Source: Spirodela intermedia (lineage: Eukaryota; Streptophyta; Magnoliopsida; Alismatales; Araceae). From it: 64,000 nucleotides of DNA. Made by a program: the position numbers and the translations under genes. Positions 12,526 to 25,436 of the stretch are shown in pieces. The stretch spans positions 6,512,424 to 6,576,423 of the forward strand of contig LR746267.1 in NCBI GenBank assembly GCA_902729315.2. The letters are read 5' to 3'. Numbering within the stretch: the first letter of the stretch is position 1; each line of letters opens with the position of its first letter. Below the pieces are notes generated by a model. That model saw only the letters and a list, made by a program, of their open reading frames with translations. It made no database searches and was not told where the DNA came from.

Positions 12526-12743
12526 GCCAGCAGCCTCGAGAGGCAAACTAGGGCAACGGTCGAACTTAACCCTGTTGTTTTATGATACCACCAAACTACC
12601 ACTCCAAATTCACCTTTGTTTCAGTGTTGGGGGTTCTTCAATCTTGGCCGTTCATCCGTGCTCCAATCCTCTGATGGCGCCTAGATTGCCCGGAAGACCG
12701 CCAACCTTATGCCGGCCCAAATATCCAACTGGTGACAGGATAA

Positions 12744-13050
12744 CTCTCGCTAAATATATCAATATTTATATTATTTATTTATATATTCATGTTTCGAAGT
12801 TGTCAATAGAAGGGAATTAATGGAGTTGGCGGGGTTATAGAAATTAAATCATTTTTATAAATACTATTTTATTTTATTTGGATATATATATATATCACGT
12901 AATAAGAATTTATAGATTATATGATATATCTCTAAATATATCAATATTTTTGTTATTTATTTATATATTCCTGTTTTGAGGCTGTCAATAAAAGGGAATT
13001 CATGGAGTAGACGGGATTATAGAAAATATTTTTTATATAAAATGATATTT
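12744..13050. repeat. tandem duplication, unit about 182 bp
   Basis: Two diverged copies share the order TAAATATATCAATATTT, TTATTTATTTATATATTC, CTGTCAATAAAAGGGAATT-like and GGGATTATAGAAA-like blocks. Matching blocks are offset by about 182 bases (12,751 against 12,933). Confidence 0.8.
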
Positions 13051-13491
13051 TTATTTCATTATATATAAAAATCATATACTTAGATTTTATTAATTTATCA
13101 AATCTCTAACTGGACTGAGCATGGGAAATAGCTACCTGGATCCGGCCGCCGTTGCCGGAGCAGACCGCTAGGCATCTGGTGGCGGGGTAGCTCCACCCTC
13201 CGGCAGCGAGGAGGGCTGACGTCGGGAAGGTAGGAGGATGATAGTCCGGGAAATTCGCCGCTGGAAGCTGGGACTCCCATTCCGATAAGGTTTCTTGCGT
13301 TAATCCGTCTGCTCCTCCCCCGTCGGTTGTCGCTTCAAATTCCTGATCCTCCGGAGCCCTAGCGCGTGCCTCTCTTCTGCTCTTGCTGTCCCAGAGAGTG
13401 TTGTTGTTCAACATGTGGTAGACCCGATGGGGAAAGCAATCCATATGCGGAATCGACATTTGGCGGGAAGTCGAATTTAGGGTGGCGTAGA

Positions 13492-16400
13492 ATGGCATCT
13501 TCACCGGAGGTTGCGGGTGCAGAGATTGAGAAGGTCAAAATCGAGATTCGGGCTGAACTCTGGATCGACCCGCTTGATTTCCTCCCGTTGGCTGAGCGGA
13601 AGACGATGCTGCTCGCAGGAAGGCGACCGAAATGGCGGACAAGTTTTCCCATGTGCCTGCCTCTGAATGTTGTCCTTGTATTCCTCGTTATCTTGTTGAA
13701 TTCATTTTTTCATTCAACAGGTTCCTCGTCCCTGCAGGTGTGGCGTTGATATGGCTGTGAAGGAGAGTGCTCCTCGGTTTTTCCTGGTAATCAAATTATT
13801 TTACGAATGAAATTGTTATCGGTTTGCTTTACCTTTACTCTTTCACTCACGTAGAATCGGTAAGCGCTTCTCCAAGGGGGTGTCTTCCTGTCGTAATCTA
13901 TACCAAAATTCCCGTGTATTCTCCTAGGTTTGTAGGATCAAAGAAGTCTCTCGAATTCCATGCATCGTCCGCTGTTTTCCTACCAACCCATCTATGGATC
14001 CTGGAAATTCGATTGTCCATACTGGTGAGTAGGAGAACATACAACCTAGTCAGAAATGAACACGCTTCATCCCTGGTTGCTGAGGATTACGTTCCGTAGG
14101 TTTTCATCTCCTTAGTTTACCTGACTTCGCATACATGGCCACCTTAATGTGCTCTTTTCTCTGATTACCATTTAGTCCAACAGTCTAGGTCCACATGACT
14201 GGTCTGATTGTTAAATATTTTTTAAAACTTCTTAAAACTATTAACAATGTGAAGTTTCAAAACAGTGAGGATGCTTAATCTTTTCCCTTGATCGAACTAA
14301 TCTCATTCACTAGGTTGCCAGATTTATTGACATTTTTTCTCATTCAATATCAGAAGATCTTCACTTTTGGGGTATGCTGACTATCAATACTTATTCTTAG
14401 CTATCCTCAGACTTCAGTCGTCTGGGAAAACCAATATCATTTATTTGACTGTCACAACTCATTATTAGTTTGTCAAACTGATCAAAAAATTAATTAATAA
14501 ATTATTTTATTTTATTTAAAAATGCATTATATATTATATTAGCTGAAAATTTTGGTATTATTTGTGTGTGTCAAATGTTAGGCCCCATGTGACTTATATT
14601 GCGTACACAAGAAAGAGCCTGAAGCCAAGGGCATGAAATAATTTAATGAGCCAAATAGCCAAGGGATGAAAACGGTGCTGCTGCATATGAAATGGTTCAT
14701 GTCAAGTTGAATTATGAACTTAAAGGCATGGAAAATGTGAATGATCACATGATATATATAATGATTCAGTCCTTGCCCTACATTTACTGTCTTAAGAATG
14801 TCAACCCATCAAAGTAAAATTATTAAGGATACTGTTGTTCCAAGCTTAAGGATTTTGCCACTTTACCAATGAAATATGGGGCAAACATGGGAAATGAACT
14901 TTGCATCTGTGCGCATCAAATCCAAAATACTGTGGACAGAAGGAGACTTTGACAGTCTTCTACTATAGATGAATCAAAGGTCGGGGGCTGTGAGGTAAAT
15001 TTGACTCATTGAAAGGAAAAAAGAGTTTAATGAACTTAGAGTCTGAATTTCCATTTTGGTTGATTGATGTGATAATCTAATGGCAGAAGGTATTTGAGGT
15101 GGCTGGTTGGCCGTTATTTTCATAGTGAGAAAAATGTGGGGATGTAACCTTTTCATATGTTGAACTTATTTGTAAATTTCTAAGATCTTTGTTTGTACAT
15201 CTCAGTGTAAATAAGAAAATAGACTTTTTCATTCATACACACCCTTAGAATCAATGTATACTAGCCCTAACTATCATTTAGAATTGTTTCTTGACTTGTA
15301 AATACCACGTATGTTGGAAGATGATATTCTCTGGCGGTTGGATGGTGACTTCTAGATGGGTTTTTGATTCCTGGCGATTGTGGTATTTATCCTTCGCATC
15401 TTTTGAAAAAGGTATAATTATTTCCGACCTCTGCAAATATTTTTGTTGTATGGCATAAGCAGTGTTAACTAGTTACGTCTTTGCTAGCTATTACATGTTA
15501 GTTGGCTCGGGGGTAGAAACATTGATTCTATGATTGCTTAACCTGAAATTTATTGATATTGGAAAGGGATTAGCATCATTTAGTGGTGTACCAGAACATT
15601 GTGGATGATTTCTGGACACCTTCGGATTGTTTTTATGGTTGGCATTGAGGAAAGCTCACGTAGTTCTACTCTATTGATTTGTAAAGTTGATATTAAAAGC
15701 TTTACTTTTTTATTCATTAGTAGTGAACTAGATTCAGCAATCTCTGGCTACAGCTCCGTAATATAGAAGCCCACTTCATAGTTAAAAAGTTAGTGAAATT
15801 GGATGACCCTAAAGTATGGTCCTGTTGGAAGATTATCAAGATGGTCTGGTTCTTGACTTTTCCTTCCTTTTAGAGCAGGAATTGCCACTCTTGGTACCCA
15901 TTGAAGGAGATGGAAATGAGAACGACTAGGATAATGAGAAGGATCAGTAAGAACTAGAAAGAATGAAGAAGGGAGAAGATGCCTAAAAAGACTAGGTAAA
16001 ACAGATAATGATTTCTGTGGACATACTCTTTATTTTTCTTTTCATATATTTAAGTCTTATTCAGCCAGTCTTGAATCAGCCTTGAATCCCATTTGACTAT
16101 CTGATTGGGTTCAGGATTTGGTTCAACGAGTTGAGGCATACAGCACGATGTAGCAATTCCTTTACTGAGTGAATTTTTAAGAGCCTCTGATCATCTTTCA
16201 TCCAATTAAGTCATTGACTTCAGAACTGTCATTTACCTTCTTTTTTTTTTTTTTTGGTTTTAAGTGATTTTTGTCCCATCATTCAGTTGGAGAATGCTTT
16301 TACTGAATTAGCTTCACATTGTGACTGTGCACAGTCAGAAAGTGTAAATTATGTCAGCAGTAGACTATGCTCAACCCAAACTTCAGATGATGCTACCCAA

Positions 16401-19400
16401 ACTTAAATTAGGTCGAGTAAGATTGGTCTGGCGGTTTATGATTAGCATGTTGTTGATTTTGCTGAAGTTTACATAGACCATCAACATTTCCTAATACCAG
16501 ATCCCTCTCAGTCATTCCCATCATAGTCATTTGCTTTGAGTCAAGTAGGCCGTACTTTCAACTACTAGATTTTAATAATATAAAATTTGACTTGAGGAGT
16601 TTTTTAATAGAGATTTCCTATAGTTGACCTTTGATCTTAAAAGGGATGAACTCTTTTCAATGAAACTTAATGTTTGTCTTGATAACCTATGAAACCAGCT
16701 TACATGATGCTTCAATGTGAATTATCCTGGAATGCACGATCTCATAGGAGACAATGTCAGAAGGTCGATCCAGTAAATAGAATTATCTCATGGAAATTTT
16801 GCTATTCGTAGACCTATTTATAGCAAAGTACTTTTTTCATCTCCAGCTCTGGTCTGGATTTCTATTTATCTTTTCTTCTCCAGATAATCTGCTCTTAAGA
16901 ACCGTTAATTGTCCAGGAGATTTTCACAACTGAACTTACTCGTGCATTGAATCCCTCAAGTCGACATGGTTGTCAAGAACAAAAATCCACAGACCCCTCT
17001 TCGTGCTACAATCTTTTGGATGAAAAATCCATAACGGAGCAAATGTATCCTGATAATAATCATATATTTGTGAAGAGAAGGTCAGATGGTATCCAGAACA
17101 ATATTGCCACAGTAAATTTGGAGCCAGCTCTGACATCTTTCCATATTGCCATTAAGGTTGAGGACAGTTATCAATTTAAAGACTGCGGTTCACAAGATTC
17201 TGAAAGAAATGATTGTCAGGAGCAGTCCTCTTGTTGCACTTTATCCGCTCCCATATTGAAAATCAGAGACGAATTTGACGATACCAATTGTGTCTGTGAA
17301 GAAACTGCAGAACAAATGAGCATATCGCCTTCTGACCATCAAGAGCTTTTTACTCCAAAAAATGTTTCGAATCTTCTGCCAACGGCTTGCAATGATAAAA
17401 GTTTTTCCGAAGCTAGCAATTTACTGGAAAAAGAAGTCCATTCATCTAATGTAAGTCAGAAAGAAACGCATTCAAATGTTTTTTGTCTACTTCCTGGTTC
17501 ACCTTTATCTGCATCCGTTGCCAGGGTGAAGGTTGAAGTTACAGATGGAAATACGGATGTTCAGCTTTCAGAGGTAGATGTCTCAGAAATGCCACAGCTA
17601 TTGCATCATGGTCCTCAGGGCTCAGTGCAGACCTTCACCTGCTCAGATAACTTGCTCCCTTGTGCTGTTCAAAACTCACAAGAGAGTTGCAAGAATCGAG
17701 ACAGATACTCACAGGAGACGTCTGGCAGTGCCAAGGGTCAACTACGTGTTTCAACTTTGCCCGTCTCCAGTGCTAGAGCTAATGTTGGAGCCTTGGAAGA
17801 AAATCGTAGCCATCAAGTCGTACCTGATGGCAGTGATATTACAGATATGCTTTCTGATTCAGTTTTACAAATCGATTCAACGACAGTCAAGAGAGAAAGA
17901 TGTGGAGGAAACCTTGTTGGTAGAAGTTCTGATTCCCTAGACAAGACTGTATGCGCGAACACATTTTCTAGTAAATTTTCTTCTTGTTGCGATTTTCAAG
18001 TGAAAAAAGAAAGGAACACTATAGGCTCATACATATCATCTAGAGGTGTCCCTATTGGAGAAAAACATCAAACACGTAGTCATATGGCTGGTCTACTCAC
18101 TGATTCTGTTTTGTCGACCTGTCATGCAATGGTGAAGGATGAACCATCAGAAGGAGATGATGTTCCTGGTACCCATGAAACTAATTCCAAAAAGAGTTCT
18201 AGGTGTTCAATATTTGGTTCGCCAAACAACACTACTGAATTGACTTCCCTTCAAGCTGTAGAACGCTTTTCTGACGCCGGCAACTGCCAAAATATAAGCA
18301 GTTGTAGGGTTTCTGGTTTACAATGTAATCAAGAAACCACAATAAGCTCGTCTGAAATTGATCTTCCTGCAGATGCTCCGTTAGTTACTGGTGTGAACAA
18401 TACTTGTATGACCACCCAGCCTCTAGTTTCAGATGTTTCAGCTTTCAAGGTCTCTAAAAACGCTGAAAAGTTGCAAGAGAACTTGGCTGATAGAACTTCT
18501 GGTTGCACTAGTGAAAGTTTAAGTGCCTTATATCCATCGAATATCCTAGGAGTAAAAAGCGAGCCCATGGAGAGTACCACATATAATTTATTTGATCCTC
18601 ATTTGGGTAGTCTTTCTTCTGATGTGCGAGTCGTTGAAGCTAAGAGTGAAGTTATCAATGCACCTTCTGTGGACATCCTAGACCTTATGCCACTCTCAGA
18701 AAGGATGATGATGTTGACCTCAACCGTGGCTTCAGTTTTGGAACCTGCTAGGAAATCGAGATGTTTCAAAGAGACTCGAGTACATGCTGTAACAGGACGT
18801 GACTCTGTTGACTCGTTGAAGCTTAAATCTGAAACTTCCACACGTCGAAGAAAAAGGAAAAAGACAGCCACGTTAGTGCCAATCTTCATTCCTCTAAGTT
18901 CATGCCACATTTTTTACGAAAATATCTAGTGCGTTTCTTGCTCAAATGAAAGAATTGATGCAGGGATTCAGCTGAAATAGCACTTGAAGAAGATGCTCCT
19001 GGACTTCTCCAGGTTTTTCTTACTTGTTGTTGCTTTTGTTCATTTAGCCATCTTGTCGGTCTGAACTCTTATTCTTAAACCTCTTGTCATAATAGGGATT
19101 ACTTGATAAAGGTATAAATCTTGATGAAATTAAGCTTTATGGGTGTGAAGAAGACAATGATGTACTTGATTGTGCATCTGATGAGAACAGCTTTGAAGAC
19201 CTTGAGGGTGTGATATCTAAGGTATACAAAATATTTATTCTGTGGAGATTATTTTGATATAGTTTCAGAGCTCTTGGACCTGAATTTCATTGTGTTCAAT
19301 TTGCTTCTTTATGATGCTTGCCCAAGATGATGAAATATGTGATTAAAGGAAAAACGCAACTTTACGGTGGAAATTTTCATTCAAATATGAAAATAAGTAA

Positions 19401-22400
19401 TAAAAGTTTCAGATTACTTTTAGGAACAAAAATTGACTTTTACGGACAAAAAATAAGTTTGTATTCATTTAGTAGTTCCAAAAATATTCTGAGGACATGA
19501 CTCGTTGATTCCCTGACGAGTTTCATCAGACTCTTTGTGGTAGGATTGCTAATTTCTGCTCTGATTCTAATCTTATTTTGGTTGGTGCCTTCAATAGCTA
19601 GGGAATTTCCAAGTAGTCTTCATCAATATCGTGAAGTGGATTTTATTTATATCTTATCGTAGGGCTTGGATTCATGTTTCAAGAGGGTGAACCTTGCGTA
19701 CTTATCTATGGAGGACAATAGTGGGTGTGTCATTGATGATTATTTTAGTTTTTTCTTTCTTTGATTATGTGAGTCATTTGCTAAATTAAAATTATCTGGC
19801 GTTTCCGTTTGAACTGACGCAATGTTATGGGACCTCGAAATATTTACATTACATCAGTGTGTTAGAGTTTTAGTTTTAGTTCCACCTCTAACGAGTCCTG
19901 AAAATCGAATCATGTGTTTCTGACGCCTTGCATTAGGAACCTTAGGAACAGGACTGCAAGAACTTAATAAGTTTATAAGACATCACAATAGGAGCAGAAC
20001 TTGTTCAATTTTAGTTATTTTCAATATGAGGTTTAGATGAAAATTAACAAAATGAACCGTATTTCTTTTAAATTTCTATACTTAAAAATAATTAAAAAAC
20101 TTATAAGCTAATATAGGATGCGTAGGAAACAAGAAAATGACATTTTTGACTATTTAGTGATGTACACGGATGAGGTATAAGTTGGCTGTATATCAAATAT
20201 ACACGGAAACTAGGATTATACTAGTTCAAGGTTTCAAAAGCTGATATCATGCTAGGATTTCTATTTATAAAAACAAAGTAGGAATTAGCTAAATGGTCAT
20301 TCTCAATATAACTCGTCTAGTGGATAAACCACCTTACCGCCAAAAATCAAAATGTGTGCTTCTGAATATTGATAAAGTCTGTTACCACTTTAGACAAGAA
20401 AACATAGTAACATCTTATTAGTCACAAAAAAAAAAAAAAAACGGCTGCAAAAGAACGAGCCCTCATAACAATCTTTGAACTTCCTTGAAGTAAATTCTGA
20501 CGAAGATTGACACTTACAGGAATCTTTCTTTAATCTGATCATTAGATCCTGGAAAATCTCAGAGAAGGAATTAGATTACAGACAGTCCTACAGTGGCTTT
20601 GTCAGTAAAAGGATGTTGTGTGCCAACTGTTACTAACTTTTGTGAGAAGTACAAGGGATTGGTATACTTTACGCATACAATATGCTCTTTAACATTATTT
20701 ATAAAAAAAACTTTACTATTATCCTATTCCTGTCGCTCTCTATTGTGCACACCTTTAATGCAGCAATTAAGTAGTCCCCCACAATCTCATCTCTTATTAT
20801 TCATCTAATTCTATTTAATCTTCTTCAGATTTTCTCTAAGCGGTCCAATTCACTACTTAAGCTCAATCCATTACGACCTGGTAAAGGAACAAAGGCTGTT
20901 TACTGCCTGGCTTGTTTAATTTCTCTTATAGAGCAGGTAATGAAGTGATCGTGATACACTTCTTTATGGTAGAGAATGTTCCCCATTTTCTTGTTTCGTG
21001 TAATTAATGTCAAAATTTCCATTTTCTGGGTTTTCATCACTCAGGCTCGATATCTACAATTCCGGAATTGTCCCGTGGAATGGGGTTGGTGCAGAGACCT
21101 TCAATCATTTATTTTTGTTTTTGAGATGCACAACAGGTAGAATCTCTTTAAAATATGGTTTGCTTGTGGGTTAGCCCATCTGTCTCCTTTTCTTGATGGA
21201 TGCTTTGCCTGCATCTGTTTCCCTTTTTGATTCGATGCAGGATTGTCTTAGAGCGCCCTGAATATGGCTATGCCACATATTTCTTCGAGCTTGTGGAATC
21301 TCTACCCATTGACTGGCAGATAAAGCGGTTGGTGACAGCTATGAAGCTCACCAGTTGTAGTAGGGTCACGCTGATTGAGAACAAGCCTTTGTTGGTATAT
21401 ATTCCCTTTCCTTCCTTTGTTTGCCATAATTTCTTGATGACTTTGGAGCGCACTCCTGTCTTTCTTCAAGTGATGTTACTATTCTCGTATCAAACTGAAA
21501 TTCAATGCATCCGTTGAACAAATGCGCATCCAGATTTGGTTTCTTTTATGAAGTAAAAGGGATACAACTGGTTGAAATCGTGTTGGGCAGAAACCTGCTC
21601 CACAACACTTTGCACTGTATATAGAATGAATTGCTGCAGCATGGTTACAGTGATGGCCACAACCCATGTTATCATCAATTGAGCTCTTTTTTTCTTCTTT
21701 TTTTTTTTTTTTTTAATGTGCTGCGCTGCTGCTTAGATAAAGATAATTGTGCGCATGAGTCAATGTGAACTTAAATATTTTTATGACAACAGTCAAAGTT
21801 GAAGAAATGGAAAATCAGGTGTTGGTGCGGAACTGATTGCATGATGTTCAGACTCCAAAGTACTAAGCTTCTCAGCTCCCTGATTCTGAGTCAAACCATA
21901 ACTTTTAGAGCGTCCAATTGGCATCACTGGCAGCATTTTAATGAGAACTCCGGAATTCTTTCGAGATTTTTCTCTCTTCTTTTTTTTTTCTGTTTATAGG
22001 GGTCCCATGACATGCCTTGCAGAAAAATGAACCGTAGTAGCTTCCTTCTGCAGCAGCACTGGGACAGGAGCTTCACCAGTCAACCATACTATGTATAGTC
22101 CGATTTGTCTTCGATGCAATTAGCAAGATAATGTCTGCAAACTCACATCAAATAAAGAGGATGACCCTTTGTTTCATTCAAAGTGCTTAACAAAATTCTC
22201 TCTCTAGATTCCAACCCTTTGAGAGAGATTTTGATGTCGGATTCTTAGGCGGGCTGGGTCATGCTCAAGATTCTTTATTTCCCATAAATCTACATTTTTA
22301 TTTTTTTATATTTATAGAAATATTCTGTGCGCCATGATTTAGATTAAATCCTCTATTTATTTTTTTATCAGTTATTGGCCAGGACTGACGCATCAAGGAC

Positions 22401-22687
22401 ATAACACCCCCTCTTACCGTTGGTCCTATCAGGTTGGATCCGACATCTCCGAGGGAGAAGCCCGTGTTCTTGAAGATTATGGGTGGAGGCCGAACTGCGG
22501 GCTGGGCTCGATGCTCAACTACTGTGACCGGGTGGTGCACGACCGGAGCCATGAACGAAATACTTCAGACTGGCGGGCCAAGATAGGGAAGCTCCTGATG
22601 GACGGCTATGATGGCGGGCGCATCGTCCAGGCTGACCTCCCTAAGAAAGTCTTGGATCTCTACACAGCAGTCAAGTTGGAGAGTTGA
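13492..22687 (+). CDS. large conserved plant protein of unknown function with SUMO-motif array
   Basis: Ten coding exons: 13492-~13677, 13721-13786, 16287-16343, 16917-18871, 18964-19012, 19096-19221, 20829-20936, 21045-21136, 21241-21394 and 22433-22687, about 1,015 residues. Phases close at every junction; the first donor (13671 or 13677) and the 57-base third exon are the least certain parts. Exon 2 has a Cys cluster (RPCRCGVDMAVKESAPRFFL). The 1,955-base exon encodes a serine-rich, apparently disordered region with repeated hydrophobic-K-x-E motifs. The C-terminal 230 residues look globular and conserved: RNCPVEWGWCRDLQSFIFVF, RIVLERPEYGYATYFFELVE, SLPIDWQIKRLVTAMKLTSC, GLGSMLNYCDRVVHDR and KIGKLLMDGYDGG. 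I recognise this tail as plant-conserved but know no function. A basic TRRRKRKK stretch suggests nuclear location. An A-rich run follows at 22,860. Confidence 0.8.
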
Positions 22688-25436
22688 CCCAGATGTCAAC
22701 CCCTCCCCCTCCTCCCCACTTGGGGGGTCAGCTAACTAACTGTAAGTGCTCTTAGAAATACTGTACATGTTGTACATCTAGTTTCCTGATTGTAATTAGG
22801 AGATTAACTAGATTCGGGTGGTTTTTCTGAGCTTTGTTAAGAATAATAAGATGTGAGAAAAAAAAAAAAAAAAATCATATGGAGATGTCATTGTGTGTTT
22901 TCATCGAATCATAACAGTTATTTACTAAATTTTTACAAAGTATGAGCCAATACAAAGCATATATAAAAACATATATATTGACATTATTTGAAAATTAGGA
23001 GGAAACTACTCATCCGAAGTGGCCGATTCTGGGGTTTGAGGCTCAATATCACCATAATTGTTTCATATATTTCATAAATGATATTGAAAAAGAGCATAGT
23101 TTGGCCTGAACTTTGTACTAAAATATAGTCACAGGGTCGGCCTTAAAGCATACCTGCTTTCGATGTTTGTGCTATGTTTATTGGGCCGTTTTTAGTAACA
23201 GTCAAGAAAACATTACCAATTGATTCATAATTTTATTATATTTTTCTATTTTATAAAAAAAATTAGATAGAAAAAAAGAAGAAAAATTTTAATCTTAAGC
23301 ACAATTCGTATTAAGAAGGATTCAAAATAACGTATCTTAAGGATCTTGTCTTAGATTCCTTATTCTATGATGCCAACTAGATCACTGCCTAACTAATATT
23401 TTCTAAATTTACATCTCTAGATCATTTTAAATATTAAAATGAGTAAAATAAAAAATTAGAACGAATGAATGCTCCTATAAATTTAGCACATAGCTTCTAG
23501 TGGCATGAATTTTATGGTCCAAAGGTGCAAAAGCATCTCTTGAAGAGAAGGCATTTGAATGATTGAGGGAGTATATGCAACATAGCAATATAGTTCTTAA
23601 AATGATTTTTCATCTTGTGGTCCATTTGAATGTTTGAACTTTATATATTGATGTTCTTCCTTTGATTTTTTTAAAATAATAACAAATAGTTAAAATTAGT
23701 CACCTCAATAATTACTCCAACAGCTAGTTCTGTGGGTATTGTTGAAGCTTGTCTTATTCATATTTTTTCAGCTTTGAAATTGTAGGACAATCAGCTTTGA
23801 AAATTCAAAGAAAATTTCACAAGAAAAAATTAACCACTTTTGGAAAGTTTTTGGATCTTTTAATGTGACATTCTTATTTTTTCCCTGTGTATATATTTTC
23901 TCAAAACAAAACTTAAAACTTGTTGTTCGTAGATGAGTCGACTCGTGTTTTTAGGTGATAAATTAGGTTCAAGTCTTTTCCTACTCAACAAGTCAAGCCA
24001 CTTTCTAGCTCACTTACTCAATATCATACATATTTGATCATTTTGCATTTTAAGTGAGTTGACTCAGTTCTTATAACGGAGGTGTCAAATAAGAAGTTAC
24101 AAGCCCACAAATTGTGAGATTTTTGACATTTATTTAATATTTAATATCATAAATAAAAGGTACTATTTTCCCTTTAATATATTTCTTAGTATGTGTAAAA
24201 CTCACTTCTTAAAAAAATATGAGCCATCCAATCAATCTTGAAATCATATGTTGATTTTCTATGAGTGATAACTCTATTAGCTAACTATACTTTGGGTAGC
24301 ATAAAATTAATATTTTACCCTTATATATTATCTTGTCAACATTAAACCTATAAAGGCCTTTGTAGTCAACGTCCACTTCTTAAAGTATACCCATCTTAAA
24401 TAGTCTACTTGCCCAATGCATCCAAATCTTAAAAAATCTCACTTATACTTTGAAATCTGATGGCCCATCTATAGGGCCACTCATCATGGTGCCATCTTAG
24501 TGTGTGCTACAACCATGAATAAGTGTGGCAATTTCTTTAATTTCTCCAATTAAATAAAATATTTATTTATTTATCTTTAACTTGAATAATAGTCAATTTC
24601 TTCAATCATCTTATTGTATGGAGTAATGTTTGTTTTAGAAAAAAAATATGGTTTTAACGGGGTCCAAATAAAATAAAATATTATAATTACATATGGTTAA
24701 TTAATTTTAAAGACATTTAACAAAGATAATATATAATAAATTTACTAACATTTTAAAGGCATTTACTTCAAAGCAAAGTAAATATGTAAAGATATTTTTT
24801 TCATGATGAATGGGTACATGATACATTTACATAATATTTTTTTAATTCATTTACCTTGACATTGCATTAATTGAGGACTTCATCGTAATAATAATTATAT
24901 TTTCCAAGGGAAATTACAGATCTTTGTGTGGAACCCAAAGGTAAATAATCCATTTATTTCTAGATAAATATCATATCACTCCTAAATGTCTTTAATTTTT
25001 TAGAAAATAGTAAATAATATTTCAAGTGTGTATGGAACCTAAAAGTAAATAATCTATTTATTTTAGGAGAATATTCTCTCACTCCTACTTTATACTTTGA
25101 TGAGATGTGGTACAATTTTTTTATAAAATATAGTTTCAGAGGGCCAAAATGAAACTGCAAAAATGCATCGCTTTATTAATTAAATGTGTTTTTTTTGTGA
25201 ATTAGACCAACTAAATCATTTAGTTGAAAAAAAGATACTATTTTAAAGGATTAACGGTTAACCGTTATTTGAATCCGGAAATCTCGAGAAACGGATATCC
25301 TTCCCTTCCAAGAAGGAAAACCAGGTTGTCTCTCTATGCCCGCCAGCTGACACCCTGTTCCGCTCTCCTTTTGTCCTTCCTCGCCGCATTCGTCTTCTCC
25401 GTCAGGCCAGGTTGGTTAGGGCTTCGTGCAACTAAG
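22688..25436. other. AT-rich intergenic region
   Basis: About 2.7 kb with no coding signal: the 3'UTR of the preceding gene, a run of about 17 A near 22,860, then strongly AT-rich DNA up to the ARL8 leader. A short diverged duplication lies at about 24,920-25,095. The last 200 bases become GC-richer and should hold the ARL8 leader. No transposon ends or coding remnants were recognised. Confidence 0.55.
24920..25095. repeat. short tandem duplication, unit about 100 bp
   Basis: Two diverged copies share TGTGTGGAACCCAAAGGTAA-like and AAATAATCCATTTATTTCTA-like blocks (24,926 against 25,027) followed by a similar CACTCCTA block. Confidence 0.6.

Larger units (their letters stand above)
10528..13491. 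other. intergenic region with an unassigned minus-strand promoter
   Basis: Nearly 3 kb between the LC8 stop and the start of the unknown large gene. The first part is AT-rich with no coding signal. From about 11,600 to 12,530 the GC content rises and a TATA box faces left at 12,517-12,525. From 12,744 to 13,050 there is a diverged tandem duplication. The region next to 13,100-13,491 is probably promoter and leader of the gene to the right. Confidence 0.5.

Noticed and set aside
13106-13504. 132-codon minus-strand frame
   Set aside because: It overlaps the leader and first exon of the plus-strand gene and has no recognised domain.
22860-22876. A-run at the 3' end of the large unknown gene, suggesting a retrocopy
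   Set aside because: The gene has nine introns, so it is not a processed copy; the A-run is probably chance.
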